DNA of 22,179 nt from JALHUF01 sp050014795. Lineage in GTDB: Bacteria > Acidobacteriota > Terriglobia > UBA7540. Every line of letters starts with the position of its first letter. Position 1 is the first letter of the stretch. The notes below the pieces were generated by a model. That model was not told the origin of the DNA. It searched no databases and saw only the letters and a list, made by a program, of their open reading frames with translations. The DNA lies in assembly GCA_050014795.1 (NCBI GenBank), contig JBEKCQ010000049.1, forward strand, positions 1-22,179. Reading direction: 5' to 3'. A program made the translations under genes and the position numbers. Positions 7,148-14,240 of this stretch are shown here, one piece after another.

Positions 7148-8491
7148 CTACGCCGCTTGCTTCTCTTTCCCCATGATCGCGAGCATCTCGTCGTTCATAG
7201 AGAACTTGAAAGCGGGCAGGTTCCGCGCCTTGGCCTGGGCCTCTTCGGCGCGGGTCAGTGAAATCACATCTGCTTTGGTCACGGCCTGAAGTCCCCGGCG
7301 GCTGAGCTGGGCGAGTATCTCCTCGGCGGTTGCCGAGGTGCGCGCTGCCGCGCCCTCGAGGTACTTCAGCACCGGGTTGGCTCCCTGTTCCGCGTCGTAC
7401 TTGGCTTTGCCCACCAAGCCTTCACTGGCCTTGCGCGCCCAGCCCACCACGTAGCAGCCTTCCAGGACCTTGCCGGCCTGGGGGTCGAACACCTCGTAGG
7501 CCGCGCGGTTGGGGTCGGCCGGGTCGGGATTGGTCAGGTAGCCGCCCTTTTCGTAGGGCAGGCCCAGCGCCGGATCCACCACGTCGCCAATGGCGAAGAT
7601 CATGGTATCGAACTCCAGGTCCGTAGTTTGGTCGGTAGCTTTCGCCGCCGTCGTGTCGCCTTTGCGCACCAGGAGGTTCTCCACCACGGTCAGCTTCGAG
7701 ATTCGGCCCTGGCTGTCCATCTTGATGGCCATCGGTGATGTGAGCAGGCGGAAACTCAGCCGGCTCTGGACCGGCGTACTGACGGGTTTGTTCAACCACG
7801 GGAAAGTCGTCTCGGGAACCTTGGTGATGTCCTGCTCGCAGGCACGGATGCGGTCAGCGATGCGCGTGAGTTCGTCCCGCAAGGTCTGGCGGTCCAGGTG
7901 CATTTCGATGTGGTCGAATTCCTTTTCGTCGAACTTGACTTCAAAGGGCCCGCGACGCGCGATGACGCTTACCTCTTCCGGCTTCTGCCCCGGCATGTCC
8001 TGGAGCAGCCAGCGCGCGATGTCCACCATCACGTTGCCCATGCCAATGATGGCCACGCGACGCCCGGTGGAGAAGTCCTGTGAGGCGAAGGGCGGGAGTT
8101 GATTGTAGTAGTACACAAAATCCTTGGCGCAATAGATGCCCCTGGCTTCCTCGCCCGGCAGGCCCAGCTTCTTCGTGCCCTGCGCGCCCACCGCGAAAAC
8201 CATCGCCGCCGGATTCCACTGCCGCAACTCATCGATGCTCAGCGCCCCGGCACCTCCTACGGGCACGTTTCCGAAGTAGTGCACGTTGGGCATTTCGAGA
8301 GTCTTCGCGAACTGCTTTCGCAAGCCCGCCTTCATGTGAAACTTCTGGGGATAGATGCCGTACTCCGCGAGCCCTCCCGGCTTGATGTCGCGGTTGAACA
8401 CAATCACCTCGTGCCCCGCCGCGGCAATCTTCCGCGTGGCAAAGAGCCCCGCCGGTCCTGCGCCGATGACAAGTACCGTGCCTCGCTCCAC
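7148..8491 (-). CDS. fprA: FAD-dependent ferredoxin-NADP+ reductase, FprA/adrenodoxin reductase family
   Basis: The 447-residue protein begins with a GTG codon preceded by a near-perfect Shine-Dalgarno (AAGGAGG, 6 nt away). GAGPAG (10-15) is the FAD-binding Rossmann turn. GMGNVMVDIAR (150-160) is the NADP-binding turn, followed by the typical ARRGP (178-182). FRLLTSP and the VVGWARK...GLVGKAK segment are conserved in the FprA and mitochondrial adrenodoxin reductase group. It transfers electrons between NADPH and a ferredoxin or flavodoxin in the cytoplasm. A C-terminal extension of about 50 residues (from about 395) is helical and ends in KEKQAA. No ferredoxin gene is adjacent. Length fits the family (about 450). 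The gene stands alone, with long spacers on either side. Confidence 0.9.
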   Translation of the reverse strand: MERGTVLVIGAGPAGLFATRKIAAAGHEVIVFNRDIKPGGLAEYGIYPQKFHMKAGLRKQFAKTLEMPNVHYFGNVPVGGAGALSIDELRQWNPAAMVFAVGAQGTKKLGLPGEEARGIYCAKDFVYYYNQLPPFASQDFSTGRRVAIIGMGNVMVDIARWLLQDMPGQKPEEVSVIARRGPFEVKFDEKEFDHIEMHLDRQTLRDELTRIADRIRACEQDITKVPETTFPWLNKPVSTPVQSRLSFRLLTSPMAIKMDSQGRISKLTVVENLLVRKGDTTAAKATDQTTDLEFDTMIFAIGDVVDPALGLPYEKGGYLTNPDPADPNRAAYEVFDPQAGKVLEGCYVVGWARKASEGLVGKAKYDAEQGANPVLKYLEGAAARTSATAEEILAQLSRRGLQAVTKADVISLTRAEEAQAKARNLPAFKFSMNDEMLAIMGKEKQAA

Positions 8492-8775
8492 TAGGAACCT
8501 CCTTCAACTCATTCTCGGGGAACTTCTCCCGTCCCGACCTGCGCTGGCACCGCCCCACGCCGTGCCCTCATCCTCGCTGGCCAAAATGCCCCCTCGCCAA
8601 ATCCGCAAGGCTAGCAGAAAGTGGCAACGGGTGGATAGACATTTCCTTCGGCCGTTGGGCAAATCGCCCCACTCGGCTGCGACGAAAGCACTTATTGGGC
8701 CAACTGGAGGGGACATTGTGGCCCTTCGGCCGGAGAAATTCTCCAAGCCACCCCGCGGAGGCGGCGGGATTCCTG

Positions 8776-8798
8776 CTCGCCGGCAAGACGCCGGCGAG
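8776..8798. repeat. REP-like GC-rich hairpin
   Basis: CTCGCCGGC (8776-8784) and GCCGGCGAG (8790-8798) form a perfect 9-bp stem with a 5-base loop, AAGAC. There is no T tract, so it is not a standard terminator. Its form resembles dispersed REP-like palindromes seen in large environmental genomes. Confidence 0.6.
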
Positions 8799-8801
8799 GT
8801 C

Positions 8802-8830
8802 TCGACTCCCACCGGAAAGGGTGGTATTCT
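8802..8830 (+). promoter_or_regulatory. Probable sigma70-type promoter for the zinc-ribbon/HEAT operon
   Basis: TCGACT (8802-8807) and TATTCT (8825-8830) are 17 bp apart, four of six matches each. The start would be near 8837, giving a leader of about 127 nt before ATG 8964. Confidence 0.4.
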
Positions 8831-8963
8831 CGGGCGCGTCATGAAGCAGCGCGGTCTGTTGGGGGGATGTCTCCCACGACCCGCTGCTCTGTGTGGCCAA
8901 GTGACCAGCGAAGCGGAGACTTCATCGCAAGACCAGATTCCATAGGAATCCCAGGGAGGCGAA

Positions 8964-9650
8964 ATGGCCAGATTCTGCACGAGTTGCGGTTCAGTCATAG
9001 ACGAAAACATGAAGTTCTGCCTCAAGTGTGGCGCACAAGTAGGAGCGCCTGCCGCTCCGGCGCCGGCGGCTGCACCCCCGCCAACTGCAACGCCTGTGGC
9101 AGTTCCGCCCGCAGGGGCTGCGGCCGTAGGCGCGCCCGCCGCGAAGGCGGGGAGCCCCATTCTGAAGATCGTGCTCATCGTAGTTGGCATTTTCGTGTTC
9201 CTTTGCGTAGCCGGAATGGTGACCTGCGGCTACTTCGCCTACAAGGCTAAACAGAAGCTTTCCGGCATGGTCGAGACCACCAAGACAATGACGGGCAGCG
9301 AGAGCACGCCGGAGGTCAGCATCGAGAAAGGTGGCGAAGGCTCCGAGGCGGAGACCGCTGCGACCGTGGACGTGCCTCCTTATCCGGGCGCGACGGCGAC
9401 CGAGGGTGGCGGCCAGTTCTCTTTTGGCGGCAGGGGCGGGATCAGCAGTCAGCAATACGAAACCCCAGACTCCGTGGACCAAGTCCTGGCCTTCTACAAG
9501 GACAAGCTCGGTTCCAAGGCCCGCGTTCAAGAATCCGAAGGGAAGGCCATCCTGACGCTGGCCAGCAAGAATGGGCTGTCCACGGTCACCATCACGCGTG
9601 CGGCAGGGGCCGAGAAAACCAAGATCACCATCGCGCGCATCGGAAAGTAG
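8964..9650 (+). CDS. Zinc-ribbon single-span membrane protein
   Basis: The 228-residue protein starts with an N-terminal zinc ribbon, C5xxC8 and C19xxC22, the common zinc_ribbon_2 form. An Ala/Pro-rich linker (about 27-62) and one membrane span (about 66-93) follow. The C-terminal domain (about 130-228) begins with VPPYPGA and ends in a beta-rich segment. PPYPGA followed by FYKDKL is seen in many uncharacterised exported proteins of acidobacteria and deltaproteobacteria. GGGAGGCG lies just before the ATG. The gene for an exported HEAT-repeat protein follows after 59 bases on the same strand, so an operon is likely. The zinc ribbon should be cytoplasmic and the C-terminal domain periplasmic. 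Function is unknown; it might be an envelope sensor or adaptor. Confidence 0.85.
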   Translation: MARFCTSCGSVIDENMKFCLKCGAQVGAPAAPAPAAAPPPTATPVAVPPAGAAAVGAPAAKAGSPILKIVLIVVGIFVFLCVAGMVTCGYFAYKAKQKLSGMVETTKTMTGSESTPEVSIEKGGEGSEAETAATVDVPPYPGATATEGGGQFSFGGRGGISSQQYETPDSVDQVLAFYKDKLGSKARVQESEGKAILTLASKNGLSTVTITRAAGAEKTKITIARIGK

Positions 9651-9709
9651 CAGCAGTCCGGGGAGACGGATCCGGGCCGAGATGGGCGGGATCGGGAGGT
9701 GAAGGCAAC

Positions 9710-11047
9710 ATGAGGCGCTCATGGGTTTGCGCACTCCTCTTAGCTATGGTGGGGGCCTGTTTCCAACTGCCGATCGCTCACGCGCAAGCTCCGGCCGCTC
9801 CTGCTGCTCCCTCTGATCCGGTGATTGAGCAGCTCAAGAGCGCTGATGCCGGCAAGCGCGCCCAGGCCGCGCGCGAGCTGGGCAAGCGTGGCGACCCGTC
9901 CATCGTGCCCGTGCTGACAGCAGCGCTTTCTGACTCCAGTGAAAAGGTGCGTCGCGAGGTCGTCGTGGCGCTCGCCTCCCTCCGTTCGCCGCAAGCGCTT
10001 GACCCGATGATCTCCGCCACGCGTGACCGGGAACCCAAGGTCCGCTCACTCGCCGTGCAAGCCTTGACGGGGTACTACACGGGTGAGGTTCCTTCCACGG
10101 GATTCACAGGCTTCGTGCAGCGCACTTGGCGACGAGCTAAGGGCCGCTTCGTGGAGGAGAACATCCGGATCGACCCGGGCGTCACCGTGGAACCGAAAGT
10201 GGTCTCGGCGTTGGTCGACACCATGAACGATACGCGGGCGATCGAGGTCTCGCGCAAAGCGGCGAGCGGCCTGGGCATCCTGATGGCGCAAGCCGCGGTT
10301 CCCGACTTGGTGAAGGCAGCGAACTCCGCCGACACGGACCTGGCCGTCGAAGCCCTGATCGCGTTGGCCAAGATCAAGGACCAGTCCGCCGGCCCGCAGT
10401 TGATGAACCTGCTGGATTCCGACAAGAAAGACGTGAAACAGGAGGCCGCCGTCACCGTGGGCGTCCTCCACACCACCGAAGCCCTTCCCAAGTTGCAGGC
10501 GATCTTTGAGAACAATCCCGACCTACCCACCAGGGAGAGAGCCCTCGAAGGTCTGGCGTATCTCGGCAGCCCGGTTTCCAGTCCCGTGTTCCTCAAGGCC
10601 CTTTTCAGCGCGGAGAAGAGTTTCCGCACCTTCGCCGCCGAAGGTCTGGCGCGTTCGCACGACACGAAGGCTCTGCCCGATCTGGAAAGGGCCGCGCCCG
10701 CCGAAAAGGATGCCGAGGCGCGGCTGGCCATGCAGTACGCCATCACGGCTCTGGGCAAGCTGGACTACTTGAGCGCTGTAGTGGCCGAGCTGGGATCGAA
10801 GCTGCACGGCAACTCCGCCCAGGCGTACCTGGTGGAGCTCACGCGGGATTCGAGCTTCCTACCTCGTTTGTATCCCTTCATGAACAGCCAGGACAGTGAT
10901 GTGCGCCGCAGACTGTGCACGGTGCTGATGTTCACGGGCGATGCCACCAGCGTGGAACACCTGGAGCACTTGTCGCATGACCGCAACGGTGACGTCGCCA
11001 CGGAAGCTGCGCGCGCGCTGCGCGCCGTCCGCCTACGGAAGTCGTAA
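9710..11047 (+). CDS. Exported HEAT-repeat protein
   Basis: The 445-residue protein has a Sec signal peptide: an RR start, a hydrophobic core and a probable cut after AHA at about residue 25. The mature part is a run of HEAT-like helical pairs (for example DAGKRAQAARELGKRG, SEKVRREVVVALASL, DLAVEALIALAKIK), related to PBS-lyase HEAT repeats. A non-repeat insertion lies at about 120-165. No catalytic residues are apparent. HEAT proteins of this kind usually act as periplasmic scaffolds or binding partners. It follows the zinc-ribbon membrane protein at 59 bases, and the two may act together at the inner-membrane face. GGGAGGTGAAGG precedes the ATG. Confidence 0.88.
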   Translation: MRRSWVCALLLAMVGACFQLPIAHAQAPAAPAAPSDPVIEQLKSADAGKRAQAARELGKRGDPSIVPVLTAALSDSSEKVRREVVVALASLRSPQALDPMISATRDREPKVRSLAVQALTGYYTGEVPSTGFTGFVQRTWRRAKGRFVEENIRIDPGVTVEPKVVSALVDTMNDTRAIEVSRKAASGLGILMAQAAVPDLVKAANSADTDLAVEALIALAKIKDQSAGPQLMNLLDSDKKDVKQEAAVTVGVLHTTEALPKLQAIFENNPDLPTRERALEGLAYLGSPVSSPVFLKALFSAEKSFRTFAAEGLARSHDTKALPDLERAAPAEKDAEARLAMQYAITALGKLDYLSAVVAELGSKLHGNSAQAYLVELTRDSSFLPRLYPFMNSQDSDVRRRLCTVLMFTGDATSVEHLEHLSHDRNGDVATEAARALRAVRLRKS

Positions 11048-11218
11048 TCGCGCTCTGCCAACCGCGCTGAACCTCACGCTTGCCGATGGGGCATCCTGAT
11101 AAAATGTTGAAAATAAGCACGTTATCAGCTTTGCCTAAATTCTCAACACTTGATGATTCTAAAGGACTTATCAGCTTTGTTTTCAGTTTTCAGGAATGAA
11201 TTGACTGATTCTAAAGGA
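11048..11218. repeat. AT-rich tract with interleaved direct and inverted repeats
   Basis: This stretch is clearly more AT-rich than its surroundings. TTATCAGCTTTG occurs at 11122-11133 and 11168-11179. TGATTCTAAAGGACT occurs at 11154-11168 and 11206-11220. CTGATAA (11096-11102) is the inverse of TTATCAG (11122-11128). GTTTTCA is doubled at 11179-11192. No gene is seen. It lies between the housekeeping HEAT gene and the Rhs remnant, so it may mark an island boundary. Confidence 0.65.
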
Positions 11219-11404
11219 CTAACCAGGTTCGTTTTTTTTAAGGGTATAGGGAAACCGCTTCTGGAAGGCTGGGTCCAGCTCTTTGCGACCTGCCGATATC
11301 CTGCTGTGACCACCGGCAACGCCTCGATCTTCCGTCCCTGTGGTGCTGCGGACAGCGCCGCTGCAACTGGCTGCGGCGGCTTGCAGAACTCGATTCCCAG
11401 TCAC
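11219..11404 (-). CDS. Possible 61-residue small protein in the Rhs remnant region
   Basis: A GTG at 11404 is preceded by AGGAGG at a spacing of 5, and 59 bases farther upstream is a good promoter (11498-11470). The product begins MTGNRVLQ and ends LKKNEPG, with no recognisable domain. A run of eight A residues lies near its 3' end (11239-11232), so the frame may be a truncated or frameshifted leftover of a longer gene. The start signals are better than expected by chance, but the coding evidence is thin. Confidence 0.35.
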   Translation of the reverse strand: MTGNRVLQAAAASCSGAVRSTTGTEDRGVAGGHSRISAGRKELDPAFQKRFPYTLKKNEPG

Positions 11405-11469
11405 TCGTTCCTCCTGCCGGCTCCAGCCGCCTAGAAATCCGTCCAGTCCAGGCAACTGTCTTATTGCAT

Positions 11470-11498
11470 AGACTAACACACTCGGCCAGAAAAGTCAA
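11470..11498 (-). promoter_or_regulatory. Sigma70-type promoter next to the Rhs remnant
   Basis: On the minus strand TTGACT (11498-11493) and TAGTCT (11475-11470) are 17 bp apart. The start is predicted near 11463 and transcription would run toward the 61-residue frame and the AT-rich tract. Confidence 0.5.
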
Positions 11499-11579
11499 GA
11501 GAAAAATGGCCCGGCTCCCTTGACGGCTGCGCCGAGTCCGAGATCGCAGACCTGGAATGAAAGGTCTGCGCCAGCGGGC

Positions 11580-11830
11580 GGTGAATTTGTAATTCTGCGG
11601 GCAGGTGTTGGTGATCACCCGCTCGCCGCCGTAGGGATAGTAGTCGGCTTCGTAGCACGCCGCCGTCTGGCCCGCCTGCACGATCACCCGCGAGCTGCCC
11701 AGGTGGTCGGCAGAGTAGTAGAAGACGTGGTCCGAGGCATCGCGCCGCGCCAAGCGCTGACCGCCAAAGAAGATTCAGTACTTCAGCAGGCTGCCCGAGG
11801 AGCCAGTTTCACGAAACACATTACCGCCAG
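11580..11830 (-). pseudogene. Rhs core remnant (orphan fragment)
   Basis: The minus strand encodes a piece of Rhs core (DHLGSSRVIVQAGQ through NYKFT) nearly identical to the intact copy at 13088-13260, with about 5 differences over the first 118 bases at an offset of 1508. An in-frame TGA at 11777-11775 interrupts it just before IFFGG. Homology extends upstream to a GNVFRETGSSGS stretch, and ends abruptly after KFT, where the intact gene reads KFTGKERD. There is no start codon or toxin domain. It looks like a displaced Rhs core left by recombination. Confidence 0.82.
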
Positions 11831-11843
11831 GCTGTTCCCCTGA

Positions 11844-12356
11844 CTACTTGGGATGGGGCCTATAGATAAACGGCTGTGGCTTGGAGATGAGTGTACATTT
11901 CTTCAGGCTCGAGCCACTCACCAACTCCACGTCCTGCTCCACAATGAATCTATAGTTCTTCCCGGGCATTAAGTCGTCCGCAGGAATGAGGCCAAGATCG
12001 AACTGTTGAAGGGGTAAACGCGCCCCGGGACCGATTTTCTTCACAGGGGTTGCCTTGGGAGGCGGGGGAGCAGTCGCCTCTGGCGCTCCGGGTCCGATTC
12101 CCCAGTTGCCGATGTCCTTCCATTTGCCTGAACCCAGCATTTGCAGACGCCATCGGAGGCCGACAGGGTCGACGCGGACCGCAACGATGTCCCCGGTTCG
12201 GTTTCGGATGTAGACTTGCCAAGCCCGTGTACCTCCAGTTACGGAGACCCTCACGACGTCAAGCCCTAGCGACTTGCAGTTATGCTGCTCGGGAAATACC
12301 GCAGTACTTAAGAATAGGAGCGAGGCGAGGGCACCTGAGGAGGCTTTGGTGGTCAC
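11844..12356 (-). CDS. Exported protein coupled to the Rhs toxin gene, candidate immunity protein
   Basis: The 170-residue product starts with GTG whose first base is the last base of the Rhs stop codon (TAG/GTG overlap), a strong sign of translational coupling. The N-terminus has a signal-peptide-like hydrophobic stretch (ALASLLFLSTAVF), so the protein is probably periplasmic. The rest is beta-rich, with a Pro-rich loop at about 93-103 and a C-terminal FIYRPHPK. I do not recognise the family. In Rhs and other polymorphic toxin systems, the small gene directly after the toxin normally encodes its specific inhibitor. A periplasmic inhibitor would suit a protease toxin acting in the envelope. 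This role is inferred from position only. Confidence 0.65.
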   Translation of the reverse strand: MTTKASSGALASLLFLSTAVFPEQHNCKSLGLDVVRVSVTGGTRAWQVYIRNRTGDIVAVRVDPVGLRWRLQMLGSGKWKDIGNWGIGPGAPEATAPPPPKATPVKKIGPGARLPLQQFDLGLIPADDLMPGKNYRFIVEQDVELVSGSSLKKCTLISKPQPFIYRPHPK

Positions 12357-13789
12357 TATGGCTTCTCCTTCGTTTTCTGATCTTCCTCCGGCGGGTTCTT
12401 CTCACTGCACGAGGGATCGCCGCTGCAAGCTCTGCGCCCCATCTCGTCGATTTCTTCCTGCGTAAACTGCGAGCTCGGGTTCCGAGGATCGCCCATTAGG
12501 GACCCTTCCTCGCCTGGCAGCGGCTTACCCGTCACCGGATCGTATTTGTCTTCCAGGCCACCGAAGTGAAGCGTCTCATGTTTCTGCGTTGTCGGATCGG
12601 AAATTTCGTCTGGTTTCCCAGTTCCCTGATTACCACCTGTCACTTCCGTCTTTTTCGCGGTGGGATCTACTTTCATCTCATTTCGGCCCGCAGCGGGAAG
12701 GGCCCTCGGGTCGGTAGTCACATTCACCTTGATATCGATTGTCAGGCCGAAGCTCGTTTTGCGAGGTCCACCAATGCCGGCGTTGGCTTTCTTTTCCCAA
12801 CTGGCGGCCAGCTCCTCTGTCGCGCCCGGTCCCGTGAGCAGTATGTTTATGGTTACTGGCTCCGTATTTGTTTTCGGATTGTAGCGGCCATAAATGAAAT
12901 CTTTCCCATCAAGGTCTACGAAGGCAAGTGGATTGTTTCGACTATACGCGAACCTGTTCCAACTTTGGGGATCCGCGCTGCGACCACTTGCGGCCTTCGG
13001 GTCGACGCTCATGAATCTCCCCAAATTGTTCTCATAGAACCTCGCCCCGAAGTAGTCATTCTGGGTTTCGGTGTCGCGCTCCTTGCCGGTGAATTTGTAG
13101 TTCTGCGGGCAGGTGTTGGTAATCACCCGCTCGCCGCCGTAGGGGTAGTAGTCGGCCTCGTAGCACGCTGCCGTCTGGCCCGCCTGCACGATCACCCGCG
13201 AAGTCCCCAAATGGTCCCCAAAGTAGTAGTACACCGTGCCGCTCGGGTCCGGGTCGCGCCGGGCGATCCGCCGCCCGCCGAAGAACACATACTCGGTGGG
13301 GTAGTTCCCACCGAGGTCGGTTTCCGTCAAGACCTCGCCCCCCAAACCGTACCAGTAGAGCTTGCCATTCGATTTCTTCACCCGCTGGCCGTCACCATCG
13401 TAAGTGTAAGTCACCCCTGCCGCCGAAGTCTGATGATTTTCGGCGTCATAGACGTAGCTGTGCAACGGGTCGCTGGTCAGGTTTCCGGCGGCATCGTAGG
13501 CATACCCGGAAGTGCTGATGCGGTTGTCCGCGCCGACGGAGATATTCAGCAGGGTCGCCGTACACTTGGTCACCGTCGCCGTGGTCAGGTTCGCCCAGAT
13601 GTCGTACCCATAGCTCAGCCCCCAACAATTGGGGTCGGGCGAACTGCCCTGCGTGTAGGCGGTGGCGATGCGGTTCAACTGGTCATAGGTGAAGGACTGC
13701 GTCCGGTTCGTGTCCTGGTAGTTCGTGATAGACATCACGTTGCCATTGTTGTAGCCGTTCGCATCGCCGAACAGCCGGTAGCGCAGAGT
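12356..13789 (-). CDS. 5'-truncated Rhs-repeat protein with C-terminal metzincin-like metalloprotease toxin domain
   Basis: Rhs homology starts near 13789 (TLRYRLFGDANG) and continues through YD repeats, DGDGQRVKKSNGKLYWYG, IARRD, DHLGTSRVIVQ and KFTGKERD...RFMSVDP to the core boundary NNPLAFVDLDG. The last 182 residues are unlike Rhs core. They contain HETLHFGGLEDKY, an exact HExxHxxGxxD zinc motif of metzincin type, followed about 25 residues later by GSLMGD, a good Met-turn candidate. This is expected to be a zinc protease toxin. The frame stays open upstream to 14011, but that part is not Rhs-like and overlaps a heptamer repeat. The first in-frame ATG within the homology is at about residue 93 of the open frame (about 13735). 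A full Rhs would need many hundreds more N-terminal residues, so this is an orphan tip; whether it is expressed is uncertain. Confidence 0.8.
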   Translation of the reverse strand, partial: TLRYRLFGDANGYNNGNVMSITNYQDTNRTQSFTYDQLNRIATAYTQGSSPDPNCWGLSYGYDIWANLTTATVTKCTATLLNISVGADNRISTSGYAYDAAGNLTSDPLHSYVYDAENHQTSAAGVTYTYDGDGQRVKKSNGKLYWYGLGGEVLTETDLGGNYPTEYVFFGGRRIARRDPDPSGTVYYYFGDHLGTSRVIVQAGQTAACYEADYYPYGGERVITNTCPQNYKFTGKERDTETQNDYFGARFYENNLGRFMSVDPKAASGRSADPQSWNRFAYSRNNPLAFVDLDGKDFIYGRYNPKTNTEPVTINILLTGPGATEELAASWEKKANAGIGGPRKTSFGLTIDIKVNVTTDPRALPAAGRNEMKVDPTAKKTEVTGGNQGTGKPDEISDPTTQKHETLHFGGLEDKYDPVTGKPLPGEEGSLMGDPRNPSSQFTQEEIDEMGRRACSGDPSCSEKNPPEEDQKTKEKP

Positions 13790-13797
13790 GTCGCACG

Positions 13798-13917
13798 TCA
13801 AAAACTCTGCCACTGCGGTGATGGGAAGGGTCGCCGGCTGGCGTCGACCCTCTTGGGTCGGCGCTCGTTGCGGGAATCCTTCACACTGGCCGATAGTATC
13901 ACCACGGTAAAGGCCAT
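13798..13917 (-). pseudogene. Possible detached N-terminal leader of the Rhs gene
   Basis: A 39-residue frame from ATG 13917 to TGA 13800-13798 begins MAFTVVILSASV and is preceded in frame by RRRVVAC. Together these resemble a signal peptide. It stops within about 10 bases of where Rhs homology starts in another frame. One reading is that an internal deletion and frameshift joined the leader of a long Rhs gene to its last repeats. Confidence 0.35.
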
Positions 13918-13962
13918 ACAAGCGACAACACGGCGTCGTGTGAATGGCGAATTCTCCTGACC

Positions 13963-13997
13963 ACTGGCAACCGGCAACTGGGAACTGGCTACTGACC
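13963..13997. repeat. 7-bp tandem repeat array (ACTGGCA type, 5 units)
   Basis: Consecutive heptamers read ACTGGCA, ACCGGCA, ACTGGGA, ACTGGCT and ACTGACC. The array is non-coding and lies at the right edge of the Rhs island. Confidence 0.75.
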
Positions 13998-14032
13998 GAG
14001 GAAAGGCCCACGGTCAGAAAAACGCTGACTGT

Positions 14033-14053
14033 AGCTACCAGCTACCCCCTACC
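14033..14053. repeat. 7-bp tandem repeat array (AGCTACC type, 3 units)
   Basis: Heptamers AGCTACC, AGCTACC and CCCTACC lie 35 bases after the ACTGGCA array. No gene lies between the arrays and the mqnD promoter. Confidence 0.65.
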
Positions 14054-14171
14054 AGCGTTGTTCTCGAATACGATACGCTTCGCCTTGAACTCGCACTTCG
14101 CGTGCCCCTACCGCACAGACCCGGCCAGTCAGTAACCGCGGGACCGCCCCACCTCCTGCACCGACAGGTGA

Positions 14172-14200
14172 TTGAGAGCCCCGCGCAGGTATGGTAAAAT
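14172..14200 (+). promoter_or_regulatory. Sigma70-type promoter of mqnD
   Basis: TTGAGA (14172-14177) and TAAAAT (14195-14200) are 17 bp apart. The start is predicted near 14207, giving a leader of about 34 nt with AGAGG just before ATG 14241. Confidence 0.65.
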
Positions 14201-14240
14201 CGCTTCTTTCAATCACCGGGGAAAAATCCAAAGAGGACCC

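Larger units (their letters stand above)
8492..8963. other. Intergenic region between divergent fprA and zinc-ribbon gene
   Basis: These 472 bases hold no convincing gene. They contain the Shine-Dalgarno site of fprA at the left end, a perfect 9-bp hairpin (8776-8798) and a probable plus-strand promoter (8802-8830). Open frames crossing it are continuations of shadows from neighbours. Confidence 0.6.

Noticed and set aside
8504..9190. 228-residue minus-strand frame
   Set aside because: Its Ala/Pro-rich start is the complement of the Ala/Pro linker of the zinc-ribbon gene; no start signal.
12566..13960. 464-residue plus-strand frame
   Set aside because: Antisense to the Rhs gene; Val/Arg-rich with no domain, while the opposite strand has clear Rhs motifs.
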